A stretch of 8,841 nucleotides of DNA, taken from the NCBI GenBank assembly GCA_018334525.1, contig JAGXLT010000028.1, positions 1 to 8,841 on the forward strand. Reading direction: 5' to 3'. Made by a program: the position numbers and the translations under genes. The notes beneath the pieces are model-generated. The model had not been told where the DNA came from. It made no database searches and was given only the letters and a program-made list of their open reading frames with translations. This document shows, piece after piece, positions 1 through 7,229 of this stretch. Every line of letters begins with the position of its first letter. Positions within the stretch are counted from its first letter, which is position 1. Source of the DNA: Gammaproteobacteria bacterium. Lineage in GTDB: Bacteria; Pseudomonadota; Gammaproteobacteria; Nitrococcales; Nitrococcaceae.

Positions 1-633
1 GAGGAGAATATTGTTGTTGTTGACTCAGTCGCCGCATTGACTCCGAAAGCAGAGATTGAAGGAGAGATGGGTGATTCGCATGTCGGGCTGCAGGCACGGT
101 TGATGTCGCAGGCATTGCGTAAGCTCACGGCCAACATTAAACGCTCAAACACCACCGTTATTTTTATCAATCAGATTCGCATGAAGATTGGTGTCATGTT
201 TGGCAGCCCGGAAACCACAACGGGTGGAAATGCGCTGAAATTTTATGCATCCGTGCGAATGGATATTCGCCGCATTGGCGCGATTAAAAAGGGCGACGAA
301 GTCGTCGGCAATGAAACCCGGGTGAAGGTCGTCAAAAACAAAATGGCTGCCCCGTTTCGTCAAGCGGAGTTTGAAATTCTTTACGGCGAGGGGATTTCTC
401 GAGAAGGTGAGTTAATCGATTTGGGCGTAAAGCAGGGGTTAGTGGAGAAATCAGGTGCTTGGTACAGCTACAAGGGCGATCGGATTGGTCAGGGTAAGGA
501 TAATGTACGCCAGCATTTAAAAGCCCATCCGGAGATCGCAGAAGAGCTCGATCGGCTCCTGCGTGAGCAACTGCTCAAACCGGTTGTTCGTCCCGAGGCT
601 GAGGTCAATGAGCCAGACGAAACCGACGCCTGA
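1..633 (+). CDS. recA: Recombinase RecA, C-terminal part (5' end outside window)
   Basis: RecA is the ATP-dependent strand-exchange protein of homologous recombination and the co-protease that triggers LexA cleavage in the SOS response. The reading frame is open from the first base, and 210 residues are visible before the TGA. The segment begins just before the Walker B region (VVVDSVAAL; Asp at visible residue 8, matching E. coli Asp144), so about 136 residues are missing. Loop L1 (EGEMGDSH, residues 20-27) and loop L2 (around [19 protein letters not shown]) are intact. The C-terminal domain follows with [13 protein letters not shown], and the tail is acidic ([12 protein letters not shown]), as in other RecA proteins, where the tail tempers DNA binding. 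The last 26 nt overlap recX, so no terminator separates the two genes. The promoter and any LexA box lie outside the window. Identity is certain from near-identity to known RecA motifs. Confidence 0.98.
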   Translation, partial: EENIVVVDSVAALTPKAEIEGEMGDSHVGLQARLMSQALRKLTANIKRSNTTVIFINQIRMKIGVMFGSPETTTGGNALKFYASVRMDIRRIGAIKKGDEVVGNETRVKVVKNKMAAPFRQAEFEILYGEGISREGELIDLGVKQGLVEKSGAWYSYKGDRIGQGKDNVRQHLKAHPEIAEELDRLLREQLLKPVVRPEAEVNEPDETDA

Positions 634-1102
634 GTATGAGGAAATTCGCGAGCGATGCCTGGGGTTGCTCGCGCGGCGGGAGCATTCACGTCGTGAGCTC
701 CTTCGAAAGCTGAAACAGCGGGGGTTTGATTGCACGGCAGTTGCTGATGTGGTTCTCGATGACCTGGAGGAACAGGGCTTGTTGAGTGAAGTTCGCTTCG
801 CTGAGTCCTTCGTTCGGGCGCGAATAGAAAGTGGCCATGGCCCGTTGAAAATTCGGGCTGGATTGCAGGAGCGCGGTGTTGCTTCCACAACAGTAAATCA
901 AGCGCTCTGCGATGATCGATCAACCTGGCGAGCGCGCTGTCGTGAGACATGGGAAAAGCGTTTTGGTGTGCCGCCTGAGGATCGCAGCGAGTTTGCGCGC
1001 CAGACGCGATTTTTAGCCTCGCGAGGCTTTGACAGTGAGGATATCCGGGCTGTCTTGCAGGAAGTGGGTACAGCGGACGAGAACAACGAACAAAGCGAGT
1101 AG
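608..1102 (+). CDS. recX: Regulatory protein RecX
   Basis: RecX is a small helical protein that binds RecA and limits filament growth, keeping recombination and SOS activity in check. The predicted protein is 164 residues, similar to the E. coli protein. The RecX-type helical repeats are visible: [30 protein letters not shown] near the N-terminus, then a central part containing [43 protein letters not shown]. The start ATG at 608 is chosen because GAGG at 595-598 lies nine nt upstream and the protein then starts just before the conserved region. An in-frame ATG at 563 would only add 15 unrelated residues lying inside recA. The gene overlaps recA by 26 nt in another frame, which suggests translational coupling, and ends 2 nt before alaS. 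Placement directly after recA strongly supports the call. Confidence 0.95.
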   Translation: MSQTKPTPEYEEIRERCLGLLARREHSRRELLRKLKQRGFDCTAVADVVLDDLEEQGLLSEVRFAESFVRARIESGHGPLKIRAGLQERGVASTTVNQALCDDRSTWRARCRETWEKRFGVPPEDRSEFARQTRFLASRGFDSEDIRAVLQEVGTADENNEQSE

Positions 1103-1104
1103 GC

Positions 1105-3711
1105 ATGACTAAGACAAGCGCAGAGGTGCGCAGTGCATTCTTTGAATTCTTTGCGGAACGCGGCCATGAAATAGTGCCGAGCGGGTCGCTTGTGCCTGCC
1201 AATGATCCGACTCTGCTATTCACAAATGCCGGTATGGTGCCATTTAAGGAAACTTTCCTTGGGCTGGAAACGCGTGATTATCAACGGGCGGTTTCCTCGC
1301 AGCGATGCGTACGTGCTGGTGGAAAACATAATGATCTTGAAAACGTGGGTTATACCGCTCGGCATCATACGTTTTTCGAAATGCTCGGCAACTTTAGCTT
1401 TGGGGACTATTTTAAGCGGGAAGCCATTCGCTACGCATGGGAGTTTTTAACTCAGGTTTTAGAACTTCCGGCGGAGCGGCTGTGGGTGACAGTCTACGAA
1501 GAGGATGATGAAGCAGCCGACATCTGGCTGAACGAAATAGGCGTGGACCCCAATCGATTTTCCCGAATTGGCGCTGCGGATAATTTCTGGTCAATGGGAG
1601 ATACCGGGCCGTGTGGACCCTGTTCAGAGATCTTTTATGATCACGGGCCTGATGTGCCCGGCGGCCCGCCAGGGACGCCAGAGGAAGATGGCGATCGATA
1701 TGTCGAGGTCTGGAATCTGGTGTTTATGCAGTTTGACCGATCAGCGGACGGCACCCTGACTGAACTGCCTAAACCTTCTATCGATACCGGTATGGGGCTG
1801 GAGCGAATTAGTGCCGTCGTACAGGGTGTTACCAATAATTTCGATATCGACCTTTTCCGGCAATTGATTAAAGCGGCTGCCGTTCTTGCGAAAACGGATA
1901 ACCTTGAAGATAGCTCGCTTCGTGTCATTGCGGATCATATCCGTGCGTGTGCTTTCTTAATCGTTGACGGAGTGCTGCCAGGTAATGAGGGGCGTGGTTA
2001 TGTCTTACGCCGAATCATCCGTCGGGCCGTTCGTCATGGCTACAAATTGGGTATAGAGGATTCTTTTTTTTATCGGCTCGTGCAGCCGCTTGTCGATGAA
2101 ATGGGTGCAGCCTATCCCGAGTTGGTCGCAGAACAGGGGGCGATTGAACGCATTTTGCGTAAGGAAGAAACCCGTTTCCGAGAGACTCTTGAGCAGGGAC
2201 TGCGTTTGCTTGAGGAAGACCTGGCTTCGCTTGATAGCACGGTGATTCCGGGTGAAACAGTATTTAAGCTCTATGACACATTCGGCTTTCCTGCTGATCT
2301 GACCGCCGACGTTGCCCGCGAACAGGGGCTAACAGTGGACATGGAGGGTTTCGAACAGGCGATGACAGCCCAACGTGAACGGGCTCGCGCGGCCAACACT
2401 TTTCGCGTAGAAGATGGTGCGCTCAGTCAGTTTGAGGGTAAGACAGAATATAGCGGGCAGGACGTGCTTGAGGATGCCGGACAGGTAATCGGGTTGTTTG
2501 ATCAGAATGGTGAGCCTGTCGAGAAGCTTCAGGAAGGTGACGTAGGGACGGTCATTCTCGATTGCACACCGTTTTATGCGGAGTCCGGCGGGCAGGTGGG
2601 TGATCAAGGGCATTTATTAGCGATCAATGTTTGTTTTAATGTGGATGACACCCGGAAGTATCGGCTTGCTCGCGGGCATATCGGTCGATTGGAGAGCGGG
2701 GAAATTAAACTCGGTGATGCGCTGGATGCCCGGGTTGATGCAGCACGGCGTGCTCAGGTTACCTATAACCATACGGCAACCCACCTTTTGCATGCTGCCT
2801 TGCGAGATGTTCTAGGTACCCATGTCCAACAAAAAGGCTCTCTGGTGGCGGAAAATCGCCTGAGATTTGATTTCTCGCACTTTGAACCCATCGATAGTGC
2901 ATCGCTGTATCAGATTGAAGCCATGGTTAACGCGTGGATAAGACGCAACGTTTCGGGCGAGATCTTTGAAACTGACTATGATCAAGCCCTTGAACTGGGT
3001 GCGATGGCGCTATTTGGTGAAAAATACGGCGATCGAGTTCGGGTGGTTCGCTTTGGCGATTTTTCAACGGAGCTCTGTGGTGGTTGTCATGTTGCCGCGA
3101 CGGGTTCGATCGGCTATTTCAAGATTATTTCTGAGGGTGGCGTGTCTTCCGGCGTGCGGCGGGTAGAAGCGCTGACTGGAGAGGCGGCGGTTACTGAGGC
3201 TCAGGAGTTGGATAGTCAGGTGGATCAGATGGCATCACGCCTGCGCGCCAACCGGGAAAATCTGATCGCGCGGTTGGATCAGGAGCTGGATCGCGCCAAA
3301 TCTGCTGAGCGCGAAGTTGAGCGGCTGAATCACAGGCTTTCAAGCCAAACGGGTAACTCGCTTGCTGAGGAGGCGATACGGATTGGTCAGGCTAATGTGG
3401 TCGCGATGAAGGTAGAGCAGAAAGCGGATTCCCTGCGGACGACGGTTGATCAGTTAAAGAACAAGTTGGGCAGTGCAGTCATTTTGCTTGCCGCTGTTGA
3501 AGAAGAGCAGATTCGGCTGGTTGCCGGCGTGACGGACAATCTGACTGATTCTGTCAGTGCCGGTGAACTTGTGAAGTCTGTTGCAGAGCAGGTTGGTGGC
3601 CGCGGCGGAGGCCGGGCAGATTTTGCGCAGGGCGGCGGTACTGAGGTCAGCAAGCTGTCGATGGCGCTGGACGCGGTCCCTGCATGGCTCAAAACAAAGC
3701 TTGAGAAGTGA
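1105..3711 (+). CDS. alaS: Alanine--tRNA ligase (AlaRS)
   Basis: AlaRS is the cytoplasmic class II synthetase that charges tRNA-Ala and removes mis-attached serine or glycine. The 868 residues are close to the E. coli length of 876, so the gene is complete. In order there is the catalytic domain ([19 protein letters not shown] near residues 26-44; [12 protein letters not shown] at 71-82), the tRNA-recognition region including [20 protein letters not shown] from residue 293, and the editing domain with zinc ligands His556 and His560 (HTATH) and Cys658 and His662 (CGGCH). A charged, probably coiled segment near 730-770 precedes the C-terminal DHHA1/C-Ala domain with the glycine-rich [15 protein letters not shown] at 831-845. 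The ATG lies 2 nt after the recX stop with only a weak Shine-Dalgarno sequence, so translation is probably coupled. An 8-T run at 2064-2071 encodes Ser-Phe-Phe-Tyr and does not break the frame. Confidence 0.98.
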   Translation: MTKTSAEVRSAFFEFFAERGHEIVPSGSLVPANDPTLLFTNAGMVPFKETFLGLETRDYQRAVSSQRCVRAGGKHNDLENVGYTARHHTFFEMLGNFSFGDYFKREAIRYAWEFLTQVLELPAERLWVTVYEEDDEAADIWLNEIGVDPNRFSRIGAADNFWSMGDTGPCGPCSEIFYDHGPDVPGGPPGTPEEDGDRYVEVWNLVFMQFDRSADGTLTELPKPSIDTGMGLERISAVVQGVTNNFDIDLFRQLIKAAAVLAKTDNLEDSSLRVIADHIRACAFLIVDGVLPGNEGRGYVLRRIIRRAVRHGYKLGIEDSFFYRLVQPLVDEMGAAYPELVAEQGAIERILRKEETRFRETLEQGLRLLEEDLASLDSTVIPGETVFKLYDTFGFPADLTADVAREQGLTVDMEGFEQAMTAQRERARAANTFRVEDGALSQFEGKTEYSGQDVLEDAGQVIGLFDQNGEPVEKLQEGDVGTVILDCTPFYAESGGQVGDQGHLLAINVCFNVDDTRKYRLARGHIGRLESGEIKLGDALDARVDAARRAQVTYNHTATHLLHAALRDVLGTHVQQKGSLVAENRLRFDFSHFEPIDSASLYQIEAMVNAWIRRNVSGEIFETDYDQALELGAMALFGEKYGDRVRVVRFGDFSTELCGGCHVAATGSIGYFKIISEGGVSSGVRRVEALTGEAAVTEAQELDSQVDQMASRLRANRENLIARLDQELDRAKSAEREVERLNHRLSSQTGNSLAEEAIRIGQANVVAMKVEQKADSLRTTVDQLKNKLGSAVILLAAVEEEQIRLVAGVTDNLTDSVSAGELVKSVAEQVGGRGGGRADFAQGGGTEVSKLSMALDAVPAWLKTKLEK

Positions 3712-3721
3712 ACACATAACT

Positions 3722-4992
3722 ATGGCATTGATCGTTCAGAAGTATGGTGGTTCGTCAGTCGGAACCATTGATCGGATAGAAAACGTGGCGCGTAAGGTGA
3801 TTGCGAGCCGGGATTCCGGAAACCAGGTCGTCGTGGTTGTCTCGGCAATGAAAGGTGAAACAGACCGGTTGACCGAGTTAGCGCGCGCGGCGTCACAAAC
3901 AGAGCATCCGCGGCCCCGGGAGCTGGACCTTTTGCTCTCCACGGGTGAGACGGTCACGATTGCTTTATTGACCATGGTGCTGGAAAGGCTCGGCGCCTCA
4001 GCCCGGTGTTACACCGGCGCGCAGGTCGGTATTCGTACTGATAGTGCATTCAGCAAGGCCAGAATTCAGGAAATCGACAATCGTTTCTTCAAGATGACCT
4101 CGATGCGGGACGCATTGTCGTTGTAGCCGGTTTTCAGGGCGTTGATGAGCGGGGTTCCATCACCACATTGGGCCGTGGTGGATCAGATACAACCGCGGTT
4201 GCCCTAGCGGCTGCCTTGTCGGCTGATGAATGTCAGATCTATACCGATGTGGACGGTGTGTATACAACGGATCCGCGAGTCGTGCCCACCGCCAGACGAC
4301 TGGATCGAATTACATTTGAAGAGATGCTTGAGCTGGCTAGTCTCGGCTCAAAAGTTTTGCAAATCAGGGCTGTTGAATTTGCCGGCAAATATCATGTGCC
4401 ACTTCGCGTGTTGTCGTCATTCGAAGCGGGGCCTGGTACTTTGATCACGATGGAAGGAGCAGATATGCCACAGGGCAGTATGGAAGAGCCGTTAATTGCG
4501 GGTATCGCATTTAATCGGGATGAGGCAAAGCTGACAGTATTGGGTGTACCTGATACTCCGGGTATTGCCGCGGGGATACTCGGGCCGATTGCTGCTGCGA
4601 ATATCGAAGTTGACATGATTGTTCAGAACATCAGTAACGAAGGCCTGACAGACTTTACCTTCACTGTGCATAAAAACGACTATGACCGCGCCATGGATAT
4701 CCTGCGGCAACAGGCAGAGTCTCTAGGGGCGTTGGAAGTTTTTGGTAATAAGGCCATCATCAAATTATCGCTCGTTGGTGTTGGTATGCGTTCTCATGCA
4801 GGTGTGGCAAGTCGAATGTTCGATACGCTTGCGGCCGAAGGGATCAATATTCAAATGATCTCCACCTCAGAGATAAAAATCTCCGTGGTGGTTGATGAGA
4901 AATATCTGGAGCTGGGCACCCGTGCCTTGCACCGTGCCTTTGAATTGGATGATGAGGAAGGAAATACGGTAACTGTTGAAGGTGAAGGGTAG
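3722..4992 (+). pseudogene. lysC: Aspartate kinase LysC, interrupted by one frameshift
   Basis: Aspartokinase phosphorylates aspartate, the first step toward lysine, threonine, methionine and diaminopimelate. The first frame runs 134 residues from ATG 3722 to a TAG at 4124-4126. It has KYGGSSVG (residues 7-14), VVVVVSAMKGETDRL and STGETVTIALL (73-83). From about 4090 the homology continues in the -1 frame as [33 protein letters not shown], the [18 protein letters not shown] substrate region, and two ACT domains ([17 protein letters not shown] and [15 protein letters not shown]). Adding one base between 4089 and 4090 restores an uninterrupted protein of 423 residues, close to pseudomonad LysC, with Phe-Leu-Gln-Asp at the join. 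No other damage is seen. This may be a sequencing or assembly error or a real, recent mutation; the gene is normally essential unless a paralogue exists. The ATG is 10 nt after alaS, with a weak Shine-Dalgarno sequence. Confidence 0.93.
4452..4467 (+). promoter_or_regulatory. Internal ribosome binding site in lysC (possible beta-subunit start)
   Basis: GGAAGGAG at 4452-4459 is followed, after a 5-nt spacer, by an ATG at 4465-4467 that is in frame with the C-terminal half of LysC. Starting here would give a 175-residue protein carrying both ACT domains. This is the size and layout of the separately translated beta subunit known for lysC of Bacillus and Corynebacterium, whose enzymes are alpha2-beta2. 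The match to the anti-Shine-Dalgarno sequence is much better than at the annotated gene start. Use of this start is inferred, not shown. The site lies downstream of the frameshift, so such a subunit could still be made. Confidence 0.5.
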
Positions 4993-5067
4993 CTTTTTGT
5001 AGGCATTTAGGAAGACAGGATTGGTTTAAATCACTACACTATCCATTAATTTGATGAGTTTTGGGGA

Positions 5068-5100
5068 TTCCTGAAGGGGCGATCATCTGATCGGCAGGAA
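5068..5100. repeat. Nested inverted repeat between lysC and csrA
   Basis: TTCCTG (5068-5073) and CAGGAA (5095-5100) are perfect complements. They enclose CGATCA (5080-5085) and TGATCG (5088-5093), a second perfect pair separated by only TC. The intervening stretches AAGGGG and G would form an asymmetric internal loop. No T-tract follows on either strand, so it is not an obvious intrinsic terminator. It could be a protein-binding palindrome or an RNA fold in the csrA upstream region. Function is unknown. Confidence 0.4.
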
Positions 5101-5123
5101 AAAACGAATCATTTGAAGAATCT

Positions 5124-5150
5124 TTGGTCTATATAGGCCTAGGATACAAT
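5124..5150 (+). promoter_or_regulatory. Candidate csrA promoter
   Basis: TACAAT at 5145-5150 matches five of six bases of a sigma-70 -10 box and lies 65 nt before the csrA ATG. The best -35-like hexamer, TTGGTC at 5124-5129, is poor and its 15-nt spacing is short, so this may be a weak, activated or stationary-phase type promoter. Initiation would be expected near 5157, placing the start of the transcript at the base of the leader hairpin. The call rests on one hexamer and position only. Confidence 0.3.
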
Positions 5151-5160
5151 TAGACAGTAA

Positions 5161-5196
5161 GCGCAAAGTGGCATGGGCAGCTAAAGGCCACTGCGC
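5161..5196 (+). promoter_or_regulatory. Stem-loop in the csrA 5' leader
   Basis: GCGC (5161-5164) pairs with GCGC (5193-5196), and AGTGGC (5167-5172) pairs perfectly with GCCACT (5187-5192). The result is a ten-pair stem with a two-adenine bulge and a 14-nt loop (5173-5186). It ends five nt before the csrA Shine-Dalgarno sequence AGGAG (5202-5206), which itself contains the GGA core recognised by CsrA proteins. A role in controlling csrA translation or mRNA stability is inferred. The loop holds ATG-GGC-AGC-TAA, a three-codon open frame. Confidence 0.5.
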
Positions 5197-5214
5197 GAAT
5201 CAGGAGTCAGCAGA

Positions 5215-5418
5215 ATGCTTATTCTCACCCGCAGGGTCGGGGAAACCTTGATGATCGGCGATGAAGTCGCGGTTACGGTTCTCGGCGTTAAGGGCAATCA
5301 GGTCCGAATTGGCGTAAAGGCGCCTCGTGACGTTTCGGTGCATCGGGAGGAAATCTATGATCGAATTCATGATGAAGATGCGTCCAGCGGTCATACAGAT
5401 AAAAATACTGACGAATAA
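5215..5418 (+). CDS. csrA: Carbon storage regulator CsrA (RsmA)
   Basis: CsrA is a small dimeric RNA-binding protein that recognises GGA motifs in mRNA leaders and changes translation or stability of transcripts for carbon storage, motility, biofilm and virulence. The 67-residue sequence starts [18 protein letters not shown] and continues [13 protein letters not shown] and [12 protein letters not shown], essentially the family consensus. Leu4 and Arg44, both important for RNA contact in E. coli CsrA, are present. The C-terminal tail ([15 protein letters not shown]) is polar and slightly longer than the 61-residue E. coli protein, as is common. A good Shine-Dalgarno sequence, AGGAG at 5202-5206, lies 8 nt before the ATG. 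Overlap of this site with a GGA motif would allow autoregulation, as reported in E. coli. The gene lies between lysC and tRNA-Ser, the standard order in pseudomonads. Confidence 0.97.
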   Translation: MLILTRRVGETLMIGDEVAVTVLGVKGNQVRIGVKAPRDVSVHREEIYDRIHDEDASSGHTDKNTDE

Positions 5419-5473
5419 TCAGAAGTCGGTTTACGAAGAAGGTGGTTTGCCGTATTCTCACTCACGCTTAACT

Positions 5474-5565
5474 GGAGAGGTGGCCGAGTGGCTGAAGGCG
5501 CTCCCCTGCTAAGGGAGTAAGGGTTTTATCGCCCTTCGAGGGTTCGAATCCCTCTCTCTCCGCCA
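5474..5565 (+). tRNA. serV: tRNA-Ser (anticodon GCT)
   Basis: This 92-nt serine tRNA reads AGC and AGU codons. The acceptor stem GGAGAGG (5474-5480) pairs with TCTCTCC (5555-5561) with one G-U pair, followed by discriminator G and an encoded CCA (5563-5565). The anticodon arm is CTCCC-CTGCTAA-GGGAG with GCT at 5508-5510. A long variable arm (about 5518-5535) is typical of serine tRNAs, and the T arm is GAGGG-TTCGAAT-CCCTC. No convincing promoter is seen in the 55 nt after csrA, so it may be processed from a csrA transcript. The same tRNA follows csrA in E. coli (serV), which supports conserved order. Confidence 0.97.
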
Positions 5566-5570
5566 GATAT

Positions 5571-5597
5571 AAAAACGCCCCCGCAGGGGGCTTTTTT
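5571..5597. terminator. Intrinsic terminator after tRNA-Ser, probably bidirectional
   Basis: GCCCCC (5577-5582), loop GCA, and GGGGGC (5586-5591) form a perfect six-pair GC stem. It is followed by six T residues (5592-5597) on the plus strand and preceded by five A residues (5571-5575), which become a U-tract on the minus strand. It therefore fits termination of the csrA/tRNA transcript and also of the minus-strand transaldolase gene, whose stop codon lies about 80 nt away. Confidence 0.9.
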
Positions 5598-5679
5598 ATG
5601 TCTGAAGAACAGGTTCGAACCTTCGAAGTAATTAGCCCGGTAGGGCGGAATCAAGCCCTCTCTTTCTCTCTGGATCTCT

Positions 5680-6333
5680 CTATCTAATGGTCTGCCCGGT
5701 TCCCGCCCAATCTTTCAAGAAAGTGTCGAGGCCTTTCTGCGTGAGCGGATGATCGGCAAGCGCTCGGATAACAGTTGGCGGCACAGTGACAGCATCCGCG
5801 CCAGCTAATGCGGCATCGCTTACATGGTTGGGCTGCCTGATGCTCGCGGCCAGTATTTGCGTTGTGAAGTCATAGTTATCAAAGATCAGGCGGATGTCAT
5901 GGATCAGCTGCATCCCGTCGAGGTTAATATCATCAAGACGCCCGATAAAAGGAGATACGAAGGTGGCTCCGGCTTTCGCGGCTAACAGTGCCTGGTTGGC
6001 GGAAAAGCAGAGTGTCACGTTGACATCGATATCTTTTGCGCGCAAAGCACGACAGGCTTGAAGGCCGGGGAGGGTGAGCGGCACCTTAATCACAACATTT
6101 GGAGCGATAGCGCTTAAAACCTCGGCCTCCGCCATCATGCCTTCAAAATCAGTCGCAGCGACTTCAGCAGAAACAGGCCCGGATACGATCCGACAGATAG
6201 ACTGTATTGTGGTCAGAAACTCGCCGCCGGCTTTAGCCACAAGGGATGGGTTGGTGGTAACGCCATCAAGCAGTCCATAGTCGTTCAGTTCCCTGATATC
6301 CTCAACTTCGGCGGTATCGGCAAAAAATTTCAT
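5680..6333 (-). CDS. tal: Small (TalC/Fsa-type) transaldolase
   Basis: The product belongs to the short class I aldolase family that includes TalC transaldolases and fructose-6-phosphate aldolases; a transaldolase moves a dihydroxyacetone unit between sugar phosphates in the pentose phosphate pathway. It has 217 residues, normal for this subfamily and much shorter than TalB (about 317). The start [16 protein letters not shown], the motif [15 protein letters not shown] (20-34), the Schiff-base lysine Lys83 in NVVIKVPLT, and [30 protein letters not shown] are all present. Phe129 in SPFIGR occupies the site where FsaA has tyrosine, which favours transaldolase activity. AGGA lies seven nt before the ATG. 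The gene is divergent from uppP across a 92-nt spacer and reads toward the terminator at 5571-5597. Whether aldolase activity also exists cannot be decided from sequence. Confidence 0.92.
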   Translation of the reverse strand: MKFFADTAEVEDIRELNDYGLLDGVTTNPSLVAKAGGEFLTTIQSICRIVSGPVSAEVAATDFEGMMAEAEVLSAIAPNVVIKVPLTLPGLQACRALRAKDIDVNVTLCFSANQALLAAKAGATFVSPFIGRLDDINLDGMQLIHDIRLIFDNYDFTTQILAASIRQPNHVSDAALAGADAVTVPPTVIRALADHPLTQKGLDTFLKDWAGTGQTIR

Positions 6334-6425
6334 TGCGGTATCCTATAAAAATCCGATTTCATCACTGGTATTGTAATCGCCTTTGGTAGTCTTCTGTTAC
6401 CGTGAATCTTTAAACAGGAAAGGGT
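6334..6425. promoter_or_regulatory. Divergent intergenic region between tal and uppP
   Basis: These 92 nt must carry the start signals of both divergent genes. On the minus strand, TACAAT (complement of 6370-6375) is a reasonable -10 box for tal but lacks a clear -35. On the plus strand, TTGTAA (6371-6376) could be a weak -35 for uppP, with only a poor -10 (TGTTAC, 6395-6400). The two candidates overlap, so the genes might compete for polymerase; this is speculative. Ribosome sites are clear: AGGA (complement of 6341-6344) for tal and AGGAAAGGG (6416-6424) for uppP. Confidence 0.3.
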
Positions 6426-7229
6426 ATGCCCGTGGAGTGGCTTCAAGTTGTTGTTTTAGCCATTGTGCAGGGTGTCACCGAATTCCTGCCGATTTCCAGT
6501 TCAGCGCATTTGGTGCTTGTTCCTGTATTCACGGATTGGGATGATCAGGGGCTCGCGATGGATGTGGCCCTCCACGTTGGTACGCTTACGGCCGTTGTCG
6601 CCTACTTCCGTAAAGACATTCAGTTAGTAACGGTAGCCTGGTTTGCCGGTTTTAAAAGCAATCGCTGGAATGCAGACGGGCGTTTAGGGTGGTGGATTGT
6701 GATTGGCACGGTTCCGGTGGGCCTGGCCGGGCTTGTGTTCCGAGACTGGGTCGCGATTGGCCTACGCTCTCCCTGGGTCATTGCCGCTGCGCTAATTGGT
6801 TTTGGGGTACTTTTAGGGTATGCGGACTGGTGTCGGCGGGGGCATCGCACTGAACGAGAGCTACGCTTATCGGATGTACTCTGGGTTGGGGGTGCGCAGG
6901 CGTTAGCGCTCATTCCGGGTACCTCACGTTCCGGCATAACCATGACCGCGGCATTATTGCTCGGGCTAGATCGAGCGGCAGCGGCGCGGTTTTCCTTCCT
7001 TTTATCGATACCCGTCATTGTATTGGCAGGGGGGCTAGAGGTGCTGGGGTTGGCTGCGGATCCCACGGCCGTTAATTGGGCGGTTTTAATCGGTGGTGCG
7101 GCGTTCGCCGGAGCAAGTGCTTATTTGACGATACACTATTTCCTGGCGTTCATTTCCAGACTGGGGATGCAGCCCTTTGTAATCTATCGGGTTGTTCTGG
7201 GTGTGCTGCTGATTGGGTTTTTTGTTTAG
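6426..7229 (+). CDS. uppP: Undecaprenyl-diphosphate phosphatase (UppP/BacA)
   Basis: This inner-membrane enzyme removes one phosphate from undecaprenyl diphosphate, regenerating the lipid carrier used for peptidoglycan and other envelope polymers; extra copies give bacitracin resistance. The 267 residues compare with 273 in E. coli. The first signature is QGVTEFLPISSSAHL (15-29), with Glu19 and His28 at the positions of E. coli Glu21 and His30; Gln15 replaces E. coli Glu17, a common variant. The second is PGTSRSG (164-170) with the essential arginine at 168. Several hydrophobic membrane segments are visible, for example 91-107, 117-133, 191-210, 217-235 and 252-267. A good ribosome site (AGGAAAGGG) precedes the ATG. 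The TAG stop lies inside the first unit of the repeat array that separates it from the convergent aceK. Confidence 0.97.
   Translation: MPVEWLQVVVLAIVQGVTEFLPISSSAHLVLVPVFTDWDDQGLAMDVALHVGTLTAVVAYFRKDIQLVTVAWFAGFKSNRWNADGRLGWWIVIGTVPVGLAGLVFRDWVAIGLRSPWVIAAALIGFGVLLGYADWCRRGHRTERELRLSDVLWVGGAQALALIPGTSRSGITMTAALLLGLDRAAAARFSFLLSIPVIVLAGGLEVLGLAADPTAVNWAVLIGGAAFAGASAYLTIHYFLAFISRLGMQPFVIYRVVLGVLLIGFFV

Noticed and set aside
563..610. Upstream ATG at 563 as the recX start
   Set aside because: It adds 15 residues with no family resemblance, lies deeper in recA, and the ATG at 608 has a good ribosome site.
489..1223. 244-codon minus-strand open frame across recA, recX and alaS
   Set aside because: It lies opposite three confidently identified genes, and its composition is rich in Ser, Arg and Pro, as expected of an antisense shadow; no family is recognisable.
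2064..2071. Run of eight T residues in alaS as a slippage-controlled site
   Set aside because: The frame is intact and the run simply encodes Ser-Phe-Phe-Tyr; nothing else suggests phase variation of an essential gene.
4085..4092. Programmed -1 ribosomal frameshifting joining the two lysC frames
   Set aside because: The sequence T-TTC-TTC-AAG lets only the P-site phenylalanine tRNA re-pair; the A-site codon would become CTT, with a first-base mismatch. It does not fit the X-XXY-YYZ rule, and lysC is not known to use recoding. A lost base is simpler.
4993..5000. T-run just after lysC as an intrinsic terminator
   Set aside because: No GC-rich stem precedes the CTTTTTG run.
5001..5205. Cluster of GGA triplets upstream of csrA as a CsrA-binding array
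   Set aside because: Six GGA triplets in about 220 nt is not far above the three to four expected by chance, and most lie before the likely transcription start.
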